Shown one piece after another: positions 27,021 to 36,319 of a stretch of 64,000 bases of DNA (positions are counted from its first letter, which is position 1; each line of letters starts with the position of its first letter). The stretch is from positions 1-64,000 of the forward strand of contig CASKJV010000003.1 of assembly GCA_949388605.1 (NCBI GenBank), given 5' to 3'. The stretch is from an uncultured Clostridia bacterium. GTDB lineage: Bacteria > Bacillota > Clostridia > TANB77 > CAG-508. Made by a program: the position numbers and the translations under genes. Below the pieces are notes generated by a model, which did not search any database, was not told where the DNA came from, and saw nothing but the letters and a program-made list of their open reading frames with translations.

Positions 27021-27803
27021 TCAGTTACTATAAATTTCATCTCTTTGTATAAAATGATTTATTAATGGAATCGGGTTAAATGAACTTTCCGAATTGTCCC
27101 AGCTATCCAGTTTATCTTTCAACCATTCTACTGAAAGATTTTCTTCTTTCATAGGATAACGGATAATTGTAGTCCATGGTACTAAAGAATTTCCACTTTT
27201 CAGCATTAACTCAAACTCATCACTCTTTACATAACAATATTGAGTCTGACTTTTCCTTGATGTTTTATACTTACATCCAAGTGTCTCCGGCTTATACAGA
27301 ACAAGTCCACTGTCAAAATTAACTGCTTTAATATCTCCAACAATTTTGGCAATTTCTACCAGCAGTTTAATAAACTTATCTGTATATAACTGTATAAACT
27401 TTTTTTCGTTAGTAGGTGCATCCGGATTATTAGGAGTACAAAAGTTAAACTCAAATGTCCATATTGTGTTGGTTTGTCTATGACCGGCATAATGTTCTTC
27501 CAGTATCCCATTATTTATTGTGTGCATTACCTCTCCACAACTATGCATACAATTATGGTCAATCCATACTCTTCCAGCATCATCTTTTAACTTCTCTGAA
27601 ACATATCTTCCCCACGGTTGTAATATATATCCCCTATAGTTAACCATATTTGCCATTGATACATCCAGAATTTCCATAATAACTTCGTCTGGAACTATTA
27701 CTCCTAATGGATAAAAAATCTTTAGGCTATTTCCAAGCCATGATGTCCACATGCCTACTACTCCATTTGAAGTTTCGATGTTAATTTTCCAACCAATTTG
27801 CAT
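27021..27803 (-). CDS. hypothetical protein, 260 aa
   Basis: Not recognised. A soluble protein rich in Trp, Asn and Cys. The segment WIDHNCMHSCGEVMHTINNG (near residue 80) has two Cys and two His that could bind a metal, and FEFNFCTPNNPDAPTNE follows. AAGGAGG precedes the ATG. The base composition is richer in G+C than the neighbours, which hints at acquisition. It has its own terminator and a leader hairpin. Confidence 0.65.
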   Translation of the reverse strand: MQIGWKINIETSNGVVGMWTSWLGNSLKIFYPLGVIVPDEVIMEILDVSMANMVNYRGYILQPWGRYVSEKLKDDAGRVWIDHNCMHSCGEVMHTINNGILEEHYAGHRQTNTIWTFEFNFCTPNNPDAPTNEKKFIQLYTDKFIKLLVEIAKIVGDIKAVNFDSGLVLYKPETLGCKYKTSRKSQTQYCYVKSDEFELMLKSGNSLVPWTTIIRYPMKEENLSVEWLKDKLDSWDNSESSFNPIPLINHFIQRDEIYSN

Positions 27804-27826
27804 ATTTAATTCCTCCTTATATTTTT

Positions 27827-27846
27827 TTGGAGGACAATGCCTCCAA
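27827..27846 (-). promoter_or_regulatory. leader hairpin with anti-SD sequence before the 260-aa gene
   Basis: In minus RNA UUGGAGG-CAUUGU-CCUCCAA forms a 7-bp hairpin 13 bp before AAGGAGG. The CCUCC arm could also pair with that ribosome binding site, so the two structures may compete. Confidence 0.35.
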
Positions 27847-27915
27847 CATTAATTGTTTCGAGACATTCTTAATATATTACTATTATAGTATAACACATTT
27901 ACAACATTATGTAAA

Positions 27916-27950
27916 TAAAGATACAATTTCTTATAGAAATTGTATCTTTA
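27916..27950. terminator. 16-bp perfect hairpin
   Basis: TAAAGATACAATTTCT/AGAAATTGTATCTTTA with a 3-nt loop and seven T on the plus side. It lies between the glyS 3' end and the 260-aa gene. Confidence 0.65.
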
Positions 27951-28195
27951 TTTTTTTATAATAGCAATGTTCTATAAAATTCCTATTATATAAAGACTTA
28001 TACCAATTTTTCATATTTCTTAGTTCTAGAAAAGGCATTGACGAAAAGATAAGTTATGCTCATTGAATATTTCTTATTTGTATAATTTTTAATTCGTACA
28101 TATAAATTATACATAAGAAAGACAGCCTCTTCAAATTATTTAAAATGTTTTAGTATTTAAAAGTGGCTCTTTTCTTTTTAATTCGTAAACACTTT
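27951..28195. other. non-coding gap downstream of glyS
   Basis: No ORF or clear structure. A weak imperfect hairpin just past the glyS stop may end that transcript. Confidence 0.35.
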
Positions 28196-29578
28196 TTAAA
28201 ATTCTAATTTTTCTTCTACATATTTTCTAATATCTTCTATTTTTATTCTTATTTGCTCCATTGTATCTCTATCTCTAACAGTTACACATCCATCTTCTAA
28301 TGTGTCAAAGTCAACAGTTACACAGAAAGGTGTTCCTATTTCATCTTCTCTTCTATATCTTTTTCCTATACTTCCTGCTTCATCATAATCACACATAAAA
28401 TATTTTGAAAGTTCGCTATAAACTTCATCTGCTTTTTCAGATAATTTTTTAGAAAGTGGTAAAACAGCAACTTTGTATGGTGCTAATGCTGGATGTAATT
28501 TTAATACTGTTCTTGTATCTCCTTTGCCAACCTCTTCTTCAAAATAACTATTACATAAAAATGCAAGTGTTACTCTGTCTGCACCTAAAGATGGTTCAAT
28601 ACAATATGGTACATATCTTTCATTTGTTTCAGGATCTAAATAAGTTAAATCTTGTTTTGAGTGTTCTTGATGTCTAGTTAAATCATAATCTGTTCTGTCA
28701 GCAATTCCCCATAGTTCTCCCCAGCCAAATGGAAATGCAAATTCGATATCTGTTGTTCCTTTACTATAAAATACTAATTCTTCTGGGCTATGATCTCTTA
28801 ATCTTATATTTTTTTCTTCCATTCCTAAATTTAGTAAGAATTGCTTACAATAATTTCTCCAGTATTCAAACCATTCTAAGTCAGTTCCAGGTTTGCAGAA
28901 AAATTCAAGTTCCATTTGTTCAAATTCTCTTGTTCTAAATGTAAAGTTTCCAGGAGTAATTTCATTTCTAAAAGCTTTACCTATTTGAGCAATTCCCATT
29001 GGTAATTTTCTTCTTGTTGTTCTTTGAACATTTTTAAAATTAACAAATATACCTTGGGCTGTTTCAGGTCTTAAAAAGATTTCTGATTTTGAGTCTTCTG
29101 TTACCCCCTGAAATGTTTTGAACATTAAGTTAAATTTTCTTATTTCTGTAAAATTATGTTTTCCACAATTTGGACAATCTATATGATTATCATCTATAAA
29201 TTTTATCATTTCATTATCTGACATACCATCTGCAATCATATCTTTTCCGTTTTCATGTGCCCATTCTTCAATAAGTTTATCTGCTCTATGTCTTGTTTTA
29301 CATTCTTTACAATCTATTAATGGATCTGAAAATCCTCCAACGTGTCCTGATGCAACCCATGTTTGTGGATTCATTAATATTGCAGCATCTAATCCTACAT
29401 TATATTTACTTTCTTGAACAAATTTTTTCATCCATGCTTTTTTTACATTGTTTTTTAACTCTACTCCTAAAGGTCCATAATCCCAAGTATTTGCAAGTCC
29501 TCCATAAATTTCAGATCCTGGATATACATATCCTCTAGACTTACATAAATTAACCATTTTTTCCATTGATTCTACCAC
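28196..29578 (-). CDS. glyS: glycyl-tRNA synthetase, dimeric (class IIa) type
   Basis: Charges tRNA-Gly. The 460-residue alpha2 type is related to archaeal/eukaryotic and some Bacillota enzymes, not the alpha2-beta2 GlyQ/GlyS type. Visible landmarks are [14 protein letters not shown] near residue 14, a zinc-like CKECKTRH...CPNCGKH insertion (about 90-145), motif 2 [20 protein letters not shown] in part near 200, and motif 3 around [10 protein letters not shown] near 335. The C-terminal anticodon-binding domain follows. The start is GTG, eight bases after AGGAGG. A T-box leader lies upstream. Confidence 0.95.
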   Translation of the reverse strand: MVESMEKMVNLCKSRGYVYPGSEIYGGLANTWDYGPLGVELKNNVKKAWMKKFVQESKYNVGLDAAILMNPQTWVASGHVGGFSDPLIDCKECKTRHRADKLIEEWAHENGKDMIADGMSDNEMIKFIDDNHIDCPNCGKHNFTEIRKFNLMFKTFQGVTEDSKSEIFLRPETAQGIFVNFKNVQRTTRRKLPMGIAQIGKAFRNEITPGNFTFRTREFEQMELEFFCKPGTDLEWFEYWRNYCKQFLLNLGMEEKNIRLRDHSPEELVFYSKGTTDIEFAFPFGWGELWGIADRTDYDLTRHQEHSKQDLTYLDPETNERYVPYCIEPSLGADRVTLAFLCNSYFEEEVGKGDTRTVLKLHPALAPYKVAVLPLSKKLSEKADEVYSELSKYFMCDYDEAGSIGKRYRREDEIGTPFCVTVDFDTLEDGCVTVRDRDTMEQIRIKIEDIRKYVEEKLEF

Positions 29579-29763
29579 TATAAATACCTCCTATTTCTTA
29601 TACAATTTAATTTTTTGGCATATACTTTATATGCTTTTTTATTTGTACTTTGATTTTTCTAGAAAGTTACACTTTTTTTGACATAAAATAATTCCAACCT
29701 ATTAATGTAGTAATTTTTTAATAATATTCTTTTCTACAGTCTTTAAGTTTTATAATTTTCCAT

Positions 29764-29968
29764 CAAAAAAAGCTCACTTCCTTAGCTTAAAGCTAGGGAC
29801 GTAAGCTTGGCTTGCGCGGTTCCACCCTAATTGGTATTATTTACCCACCTTAATTAATGTTGCTCCAAAGTTCCAAAATATATTTATTATTACTTGCTTC
29901 TCACTATCGCAAATTCACTTGAAATAACATTTAATATATTTCCTCTTTTTCCTCACAACTCATATTAC
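29764..29968 (-). promoter_or_regulatory. T-box riboswitch upstream of glyS
   Basis: The T-box core AGGGTGGAACCGCG lies at 29812-29829 (minus strand), followed by a strong terminator (stem at 29771-29817, then seven T). The alternative antiterminator is the T-box side bulge. Upstream conserved pieces are the AGTGA-like element (GATAGTGAGAAGC) and a Stem I region beginning GTTGTGAGG. It should sense uncharged tRNA-Gly given the downstream gene. I could not fix the specifier codon by eye. Confidence 0.85.
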
Positions 29969-29975
29969 TTTTAGT

Positions 29976-30004
29976 ATTTTACAATATATTTTTTTAAAAG
30001 TCAA
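29976..30004 (-). promoter_or_regulatory. promoter of the T-box/glyS transcript
   Basis: TTGACT, 17 bp, TAAAAT on the minus strand, just past the HAD gene's stop. Confidence 0.7.
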
Positions 30005-30019
30005 TAATAAAAGAATCTT

Positions 30020-30646
30020 TTAAACTTCTGATAATTTTATATCATCAAAACATTCATATTCTTCTATTTCTTTGTTTTCTAATTCTATTTTAGAACGCTT
30101 ATTGTTAGGTTTTCTAATTCTAATTACTTTTATTGGATTTTGCTCAAACAATCCATTTAAATCTCTAGGATCATCATCTATAAATATACCATTTTCATAC
30201 TTTATATCTAATAGAAATTTATATTGCGTTGTTAATATTATTCCATCAAAATATTTAGCTAATCCTGATCCTAAAATTTTTTTCATTTGATATTCTTGAT
30301 TATTATTTGATAAAAAAGTTAATATAAAGCATTTATCACCATTATCTTTTAACCTTTCTAAAAATCTTTTTGCATCTTCAAAAACTATATCCTTACCATT
30401 GTCTATTACTTTATTCACACTTTGTAATACAATTTGTGGATTAACATTATATTTTTTGGACATACTTTCAGAAAAAGAGAATATATTATCAGTAGTGGAA
30501 TTGAAATTTTCTTTCGCATAGTTTAGTACATGACAAAAGTCTTCTTCCACATAATTACATATTTCTTTACTAATTGTTTCCAATAATAATTTTGTTAATT
30601 TTGCAGTTTCATATAAAGTATTATCAAAATCTATATAATAATTCAT
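30020..30646 (-). CDS. HAD-superfamily hydrolase
   Basis: Phosphatase-like protein, substrate unknown. Motif I is DFDNTLYET (residues 5-13) with both Asp. Motif II is TFLSNN near 110 and motif IV is GIFIDDDPRDL near 150. A helical cap lies between I and II (residues 20-85). I start at MNYYIDFDNT, preceded by AAAGGAGGA, ten codons inside the track ORF. It lies upstream of the glyS T-box promoter and is separately expressed. Confidence 0.85.
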   Translation of the reverse strand: MNYYIDFDNTLYETAKLTKLLLETISKEICNYVEEDFCHVLNYAKENFNSTTDNIFSFSESMSKKYNVNPQIVLQSVNKVIDNGKDIVFEDAKRFLERLKDNGDKCFILTFLSNNNQEYQMKKILGSGLAKYFDGIILTTQYKFLLDIKYENGIFIDDDPRDLNGLFEQNPIKVIRIRKPNNKRSKIELENKEIEEYECFDDIKLSEV

Positions 30647-30910
30647 ACTATCCTCCTTTAAATTTAATAACAACTCATTACAAATTATTTAATTACAATT
30701 CAAAATTTTATATTTTGTCCTATAATAACTCTAAAATTCTTTTTATTATATGTATTTTTTACCTTTTACAATTAAAATAATATTATTATATACATATATA
30801 TTAATATCATAAAAATTATCTATTATCAATTTATTTTTATATTTGTTTTTCATTTTTATTTTTATGTAAATAATTTTTACACTTATGAAAACCTTTTTTT
30901 TTATTTATTT
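30647..30910. other. non-coding AT-rich gap
   Basis: No credible gene. It precedes the DnaA-box-like cluster. Confidence 0.4.
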
Positions 30911-30913
30911 AAT

Positions 30914-30981
30914 TGTGGATAATGTGGATAACTCTGTGAATAACCATTGTATATACACTTTTTCGACATATTTTATTCACA
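30914..30981 (+). promoter_or_regulatory. cluster of four DnaA-box-like 9-mers
   Basis: TGTGGATAA occurs at 30914-30922 and 30923-30931 (both perfect matches to the complement of TTATCCACA). TGTGAATAA follows at 30935-30943 and TTATTCACA (opposite orientation, one mismatch) at 30973-30981. The flanks are extremely AT-rich. No dnaA, dnaN or other origin gene is near, so this is more likely a DnaA-titration or regulatory site ahead of the LTA-synthase-like gene than the chromosomal origin. Confidence 0.55.
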
Positions 30982-31201
30982 ATTATTTTTTTTATATATT
31001 TTTAAAAATTTATTATATATTTTTTATGTGGACAGTATGTTTGTTTGGTTAACATCATTGTTATGCTTTAAATCTATTGTATTATTTTAAAAAATATTTA
31101 AAAATCTACAATTATTTTCTTTTTGTACATTAATCCTTCACTTTTTGCAAAAAATATGTTATATTATGAAATATTATATTGTTATTTGAAAGGAATTAAA
31201 A

Positions 31202-33241
31202 ATGTTCTCAAATATAAAACAATTTTTGAATAAAAAGACATCAAAAATAAAAGATTTTATTAGTATTGGAATAAAGAATACAAAATCCTTTTTATATAAA
31301 AAATTTAAAAAACCAATAAACTTTGTAAAAGCAAAATTTATAAATTTAGTACATTTTTGTAAAAAAATCGCAATAAAATTACATTTACCCGAATTTTGTA
31401 GAAAAACAAAACTAGATAAATTTTATAGTTTTCTAAAAAGAATTATTAATAAACAATTACTAAAAAAAACATTCTTACTTATAATAATTCCAATAATTAC
31501 TTTTTTATATTGCCAAGCTTTTTGTAATGGAAAGCTATTTTTCGAGCCAAAAAGAATGTTATTTAATTTTATATTAATATATTTTGTAATTGGAATTTTT
31601 TACTGTTTAATAGGAAAAGTAAAAATTAGTTTATATATAACTATGTTTGTAACTTTTGTAACTGGATTAGTTAATCATTTTATAACTGCATTTAGAGGAA
31701 CTCCTCTTGTTCCTTGGGATATTTTTTCATTCAATGTTGCTCTTACAGTATTACCAACTTTTACTTTTACTATTTCAAAAAAACTTTTTATAGGAATTAT
31801 TTTATTTGTTATAGGAATTATTTTATTAAAAAACATAAATATTAAAAGTTACAGGAATAATAAATACAAAATTATTTATAGATTTATAGTACTTTGCATT
31901 ACTTTATCATTTTTTATAAATTTTTATACAACAGATTTTATAAAAAAATTTGAACTAGATGAAAACTGGGATCCTAAAGAGGAATATCATAATAACGGTC
32001 TAATGGCAAGTTTATTTAAGCAATCAAGAAATCTTATTATTACTCAACCTGATGGATATGATGTAAGTTCTATTGCAAATTTAGCCTCTTCTATAGAAGT
32101 TCCTATTATTAAAAATGATGAAAATCAAGAAACACCTAATATTATAGCTATTATGAACGAATCTTTCGCTGATTTATCTGTAGTTGGAAATTTTTCTACA
32201 AATCAAGAGTATTTACCTTTTTTTAAAACTTTAACTGATAATACTATAAAAGGTAATTTACATGTTTCTATTTTTGGAGCAACAACCCCTAATAGTGAAT
32301 GGGAATTTTTAACATCAAATTCAATGGCTTTTGTTCCAAAAAGAACCATTCCTTATCAACAATACATTTTAAGAAACTCTTATTCTCTTGCATCAATTTT
32401 AAAAGAGCAAAATTATTCAACAATAGCAATGCACTGTTATTATCCACAAGGATATAATAGAAATTTAGCTTATCCTCGTCTTGGATTTAATAGTTTTTAT
32501 CATTTATATACTATGCATAACTTAGAATATGTCAGAGAATATCCTAGTGATCTAAGCACTTATAAAAATATAATAGAACTTTATGAAAAGAAATCTGCTA
32601 ATGAAAAACTATTCAATTTTACACTAACTATGCAAAATCATGGAAGTTATACTGATGAGCACTTTGAAAATACAATTATAGCTGAATCGGGTCAATATCC
32701 TAAATTAAATCAATATTTATCTTTAATAAAATTAGCAGATAATGCCCTTGAGTATTTAATAAATTATTTTTCACATCAAGATGAGCCTACAATTATCCTT
32801 ATTTTTGGAGATCATCAGCCATATGTTGAAGATGAATTTTATGAAACATTATTATCTCAAAAATATACAGATATAAATTCAAAAGAAGCTTCTGAGCAAA
32901 AATATATTACTCCATTTATGATTTGGGCTAATTATGATATAGATGAATACAAATATAGTGATGTAACAAATATTAGTGCAAATTACTTAGCTTCTCTTTT
33001 ACTTGATGTTGCTAATATTCAGAAAACACCTTATCTTGAATTTTTAGATAATTTAAGAGAAGAAATTCCAATTATTACTGGTAATGGATATATAGATAAA
33101 AATAATATTTATCACGATTTTTCAGAAGAAACAGAATATACTAAATTAATAGAAAATTATCATTATTTACAATTTAATAATATGTTTGATAATGCAAGTA
33201 AACTAAACTCTTTATTTGAAGTTCCAAAAACAGAAAATTAG
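31202..33241 (+). CDS. LTA synthase-type sulfatase, membrane anchored
   Basis: Phosphoglycerol-transferase-like enzyme of the alkaline phosphatase/sulfatase superfamily that would build lipoteichoic acid or a related glycerol-phosphate polymer outside the membrane. Residues 1-90 are very basic and predicted cytoplasmic. About five helices span 92-245. The extracellular sulfatase domain follows, with MNESFADL (metal/nucleophile region, near 318), FGATTPNSEWEFL with the likely catalytic Thr, MQNHGSY near 480 and the metal-binding GDHQPYV near 541. The long basic N-terminal extension is unusual. AAAGGA precedes the ATG. Confidence 0.88.
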   Translation: MFSNIKQFLNKKTSKIKDFISIGIKNTKSFLYKKFKKPINFVKAKFINLVHFCKKIAIKLHLPEFCRKTKLDKFYSFLKRIINKQLLKKTFLLIIIPIITFLYCQAFCNGKLFFEPKRMLFNFILIYFVIGIFYCLIGKVKISLYITMFVTFVTGLVNHFITAFRGTPLVPWDIFSFNVALTVLPTFTFTISKKLFIGIILFVIGIILLKNINIKSYRNNKYKIIYRFIVLCITLSFFINFYTTDFIKKFELDENWDPKEEYHNNGLMASLFKQSRNLIITQPDGYDVSSIANLASSIEVPIIKNDENQETPNIIAIMNESFADLSVVGNFSTNQEYLPFFKTLTDNTIKGNLHVSIFGATTPNSEWEFLTSNSMAFVPKRTIPYQQYILRNSYSLASILKEQNYSTIAMHCYYPQGYNRNLAYPRLGFNSFYHLYTMHNLEYVREYPSDLSTYKNIIELYEKKSANEKLFNFTLTMQNHGSYTDEHFENTIIAESGQYPKLNQYLSLIKLADNALEYLINYFSHQDEPTIILIFGDHQPYVEDEFYETLLSQKYTDINSKEASEQKYITPFMIWANYDIDEYKYSDVTNISANYLASLLLDVANIQKTPYLEFLDNLREEIPIITGNGYIDKNNIYHDFSEETEYTKLIENYHYLQFNNMFDNASKLNSLFEVPKTEN

Positions 33242-33268
33242 AAAAATTAAATATACATTTTTTATATT

Positions 33269-33290
33269 GGTCTGATAACTATATCAGACC
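33269..33290 (+). terminator. terminator of the LTA-synthase-like gene
   Basis: A perfect 9-bp stem GGTCTGATA/TATCAGACC is followed by six T. Confidence 0.85.
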
Positions 33291-33384
33291 TTTTTTATTT
33301 ATTACACTCACATTATATGAGATTTAATAATATTTTTGAAATAATATACTATTTAGATAAAAATATTATTCTACAATATTTTAA

Positions 33385-33412
33385 TTGAATTTTTCTTATT
33401 TTGTGCTATAAT
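33385..33412 (+). promoter_or_regulatory. promoter of the HPr-kinase-like/Nudix operon
   Basis: TTGAAT, 16 bp, TATAAT on the plus strand. A palindrome ATAGGAA-AA-TTCCTAT lies in the leader at 33442-33457 and may be an operator. Confidence 0.6.
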
Positions 33413-33480
33413 TGTATTTGTATTTTAGTATAATTAGCAGTATAGGAAAATTCCTATTGTTACCCAAAGGAGGTCTTAAA

Positions 33481-34482
33481 ATGAAGGAATTTGGAATAGT
33501 ACATCGGGAAATCTATTTAAAAATAATTTGTCAAGATGAATATGAAATCGTTATTAAACAGCATTTTAAAGGTAATATTAATATCATCTATAATATATCC
33601 CATGAGCCAACCTACACACTCATAGTATCTAACAATATAAATAAAGCTAACGGAATATATCATAAGATGATAGACAAATGGTTTAACTATTCATCTCTAG
33701 ATTGCTGGATAGATAACAATCAGAGATTATGTCAAATTTCTAACTTTCATGCAACTAGCATTAAAAACAAAAATTTGACAATTCAATACTTTGTAAGTAA
33801 CTTATTTAACAGGTTGCTTGAGCTATATGGATATACCGCAATTCATTCATCTTGTGTAGAGAAACATGGAAAAGGAATTGCATTTATAGGAGAGCGTTTA
33901 TCTGGAAAAACCACTTGTATGTTAACACTTTTACACTATGGTTTCAATTTTATTAGTAATGATTCTGCAGCAATAAAATATATTGATAAAGAGAAATATA
34001 TTGATATTTTTGGAATTACACAAAATATTTTCATTCGAATGAGTCAAACTTTTTGTAGTCAACCACAAAATAAGAAATATTTAAAAGTTGCAAAAGAACA
34101 AAACGTTCGGTGTGATCAATGTGTACAATTAGAAGATAATAGAATTGTAATGACTCCTTTCGAATTAGCTCAAATAAATAATGTACAAATACTTCCATCA
34201 ACAAAATTAAGACTAATTCTTATTCCATGCTATAATCCAGAAATACGTGAAACTAAATTTACTTTGCTTGATCAGAAAAGTTGTAATATTTTATTTAAAT
34301 CACAAACTATATCCTTAGTTCATAATACAACTACATTTTTAAGAGATATTACAATATCAAGTCCAGAAAAAACTAATATAGAAAGAAATATAGCATATTT
34401 AACTAAAGTGCCATGTTATCTTTGTGAACAAAATGAAAATACAATGGAAAGTTTTGTTAAAAAGATAAATAATTTTTGTTAA
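33481..34482 (+). CDS. HPr-kinase-like P-loop ATPase, 333 aa
   Basis: The P-loop GERLSGKTTCML (residues 137-148) and the downstream NDSAAI segment (160-165) match HPr kinase-related proteins found in peptide-modification (RiPP) loci rather than true HPrK of carbon catabolite control. It lacks the classical HPrK domain order. Two CxxC pairs (CDQC at 211-214, CYLC at 312-315) could hold zinc. The start is the ATG after AAAGGAGGTC, 23 codons inside the track ORF. A Nudix gene follows at 32 bp, and a radical SAM gene converges from the right. Confidence 0.65.
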   Translation: MKEFGIVHREIYLKIICQDEYEIVIKQHFKGNINIIYNISHEPTYTLIVSNNINKANGIYHKMIDKWFNYSSLDCWIDNNQRLCQISNFHATSIKNKNLTIQYFVSNLFNRLLELYGYTAIHSSCVEKHGKGIAFIGERLSGKTTCMLTLLHYGFNFISNDSAAIKYIDKEKYIDIFGITQNIFIRMSQTFCSQPQNKKYLKVAKEQNVRCDQCVQLEDNRIVMTPFELAQINNVQILPSTKLRLILIPCYNPEIRETKFTLLDQKSCNILFKSQTISLVHNTTTFLRDITISSPEKTNIERNIAYLTKVPCYLCEQNENTMESFVKKINNFC

Positions 34483-34514
34483 ATAGAGTTATAAGATAAG
34501 GAGAATGTATTATT

Positions 34515-34935
34515 ATGGCAGAAGTAAAAATTTTCGAATTAGGAGCAGTCGAAGAAAAGGAATGTACACGTGTTGTATGTATGTCAAGATTAAATGGTAA
34601 ATGGGTGTATGTACGAAAAAAGGGAAAGGAAACTTGGGAAATTCCTGGGGGACATATTGAAAAACGGTGAAACATGGCAAGAAGCTGCCAAAAGAGAATT
34701 ATATGAAGAAGCAGGTATAATAAAAGCTAATATAAAACCTATCTGTCTTTATAAAATATCAAAATTTGCAATGTTGTGTTTTGCAGAAGTATTGGAAACA
34801 ACTGATTTACCAAACTACGAAATGGAAGAAGTAAAGCTTTTTGCGGAAGAACCTCAAAATTTATCTTATCCAGATGCACATAAGCTTTTTTTTAAAATTG
34901 TCTCACAAAAAACAAAAGATAAAACCAGTTTTTGA
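34515..34935 (+). pseudogene. Nudix hydrolase with a one-base frameshift
   Basis: The frame from ATG 34515 (GGAGA upstream) reads MAEVKIFELG... through EIPGGHIEK and stops at once. The track ORF at 34594 carries the rest, GETWQEAAKRELYEEAG. Dropping one A from the five-A run at 34660-34664 joins them into a complete Nudix box (GX5EX7REUXEEXG) in a protein of about 139 residues. A real lesion, a slippage-controlled gene, or a sequencing error are all possible. It is second in the operon with the HPr-kinase-like gene. Confidence 0.75.
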
Positions 34936-34948
34936 TAAAACTGGTTTT
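34921..34948. terminator. bidirectional terminator between Nudix and radical SAM genes
   Basis: A 12-bp stem AAAACCAGTTTT/AAAACTGGTTTT with a TGAT loop that includes the Nudix stop codon. It extends with AAAGAT/ATCTTT beyond one bulge. Confidence 0.8.
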
Positions 34949-34968
34949 TATCTTTTATAATTCAAAAA

Positions 34969-36099
34969 TTAGCTTTTATTCCTTTTTAAAGGACATAAAG
35001 GATCTACTTCATCTAAATTTCCAAATAAATAAAGTGAACGTGCTCTGCAACCGCCTCTACATACTTTATAATGTTTACATTTCTTACATACGTCATTTCC
35101 TTTAATAATAGATTTTTGTAATGATTGATTCCAAATATCAATAAACTTCTCATTTTTTATATTTCCAATTTGATAATCTTCGCCCCAAAAATAGCACGGT
35201 GAGCAGTTTCCAAAAGCATCTATCCACATAGCTTCCTTACCACAATGACATCCAAAACCATTTGTGCAAACCCATGGTTTATCTTTAGATGGACTTCCTG
35301 GAAATATTACTTTTACACTTGATTGGATTTTACTTATTTCATTAAGAAACTCAATATATTCCTTCTGAGAAATTTCTAATCCTTTTCCTTTTGCACGTCC
35401 ATAAGGAATTAAAGGAGTAATTCTAATAATATCCATTTGATAATCTTCAGCTAATTTAATTAATTCTTTATAGTCATCTAAATTGTATTTGTTTAATGTA
35501 ACTCGTATAGCTTTTTTTCCATTAAAATTATCCTTTAACAATTCTATTGCTGATAAAGCCTTTGAATAAGTTCCTTTTCCTCTTAGTTTTTCGTGATTTT
35601 CCTCTAAACCATCTAAACTAATCCAAAAAGTATCTAATCTTTTTTCATTTAACTTTTCAATGTAATCTTTGGATAATAATAATCCATTAGAAACCACAGA
35701 AATAGCCAGCTGCTTTTTTCTTCCATATTCTAATATATCCAGCAAATCTAATCTTGTTAATGGTTCGCCACCACCTAAGCATATAAAGAATGTACCGTAT
35801 TGCCGCATTTGATCAAATAAGCTGAAAATTTCATCTGTAGTTAATTCCTCGTTTTGCAACATTCCAGATTCCGTAAAGCACTGTTTACATCTCAAATTAC
35901 ATTTTTTCGTTAAATTCATTGAAATTTTTAGTGGTGAACTCATTACGCCAATTCTAGAATTGTTGATTTCAATATACCGATTTTTTAACTTTTTTTCTAA
36001 TTCTTTAGTTTCTTCAATATTATAATATTCTTCTGTTTGGTTTAATGAATCATAAACTCTTGATCCAAAATATTCCTTAACTATAAAATATCTTTTCAT
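34969..36099 (-). CDS. radical SAM/SPASM-domain enzyme
   Basis: The 4Fe-4S cluster motif CNLRCKQC (Cys 67, 71, 74) sits in an S-adenosylmethionine radical domain with GGGEPLT near 112. A C-terminal SPASM region has eight or more Cys (GFGCHCGKEAMW..., GNCSPC, CKKCKHYKVCRGGC). Such proteins modify ribosomal peptides or mature protein cofactors. The N-terminal 55 residues resemble the PqqD/RRE-like region of peptide-modifying enzymes only loosely. It lies convergent to the HPr-kinase-like/Nudix operon. No precursor peptide gene was found within 1 kb. Confidence 0.85.
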   Translation of the reverse strand: MKRYFIVKEYFGSRVYDSLNQTEEYYNIEETKELEKKLKNRYIEINNSRIGVMSSPLKISMNLTKKCNLRCKQCFTESGMLQNEELTTDEIFSLFDQMRQYGTFFICLGGGEPLTRLDLLDILEYGRKKQLAISVVSNGLLLSKDYIEKLNEKRLDTFWISLDGLEENHEKLRGKGTYSKALSAIELLKDNFNGKKAIRVTLNKYNLDDYKELIKLAEDYQMDIIRITPLIPYGRAKGKGLEISQKEYIEFLNEISKIQSSVKVIFPGSPSKDKPWVCTNGFGCHCGKEAMWIDAFGNCSPCYFWGEDYQIGNIKNEKFIDIWNQSLQKSIIKGNDVCKKCKHYKVCRGGCRARSLYLFGNLDEVDPLCPLKRNKS

Positions 36100-36171
36100 G
36101 TGTACTACCTCCTTAATAAATTTATTTTCGAGATACTTATACTAAAACTAAACTTTTTTGTTAACGTGTTT

Positions 36172-36200
36172 ATTATATCACGCAAAATAGTTAAAGTAAA
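36172..36200 (-). promoter_or_regulatory. promoter of the radical SAM gene
   Basis: TTTACT, 17 bp, TATAAT on the minus strand, about 70 bp before the start codon. Confidence 0.65.
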
Positions 36201-36281
36201 CAAATTATGTAAAAAGTTTTTTTTCCACTTTTCTCTCTTTTTATTTGGTAATAAACATTTATGAAACTTGTTTTCTATCAA

Positions 36282-36312
36282 AAAAGAACTTCTAGCCTTT
36301 AGAAGTTCTTTT
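36282..36312 (-). terminator. terminator of the carboxypeptidase gene
   Basis: A 13-bp stem AAAAGAACTTCTA/TAGAAGTTCTTTT with a 5-nt loop, followed by TTGATAG on the minus side. Confidence 0.75.
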
Positions 36313-36319
36313 CCATATT

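Noticed and set aside
27951-28195. Attachment site or second riboswitch downstream of glyS
   Set aside because: No repeat, tRNA or structured element could be supported.
30914-30981. Chromosomal replication origin
   Set aside because: DnaA-like boxes are present but there is no dnaA, dnaN, recF or rpmH nearby and no clear change of gene strand that would mark an origin.
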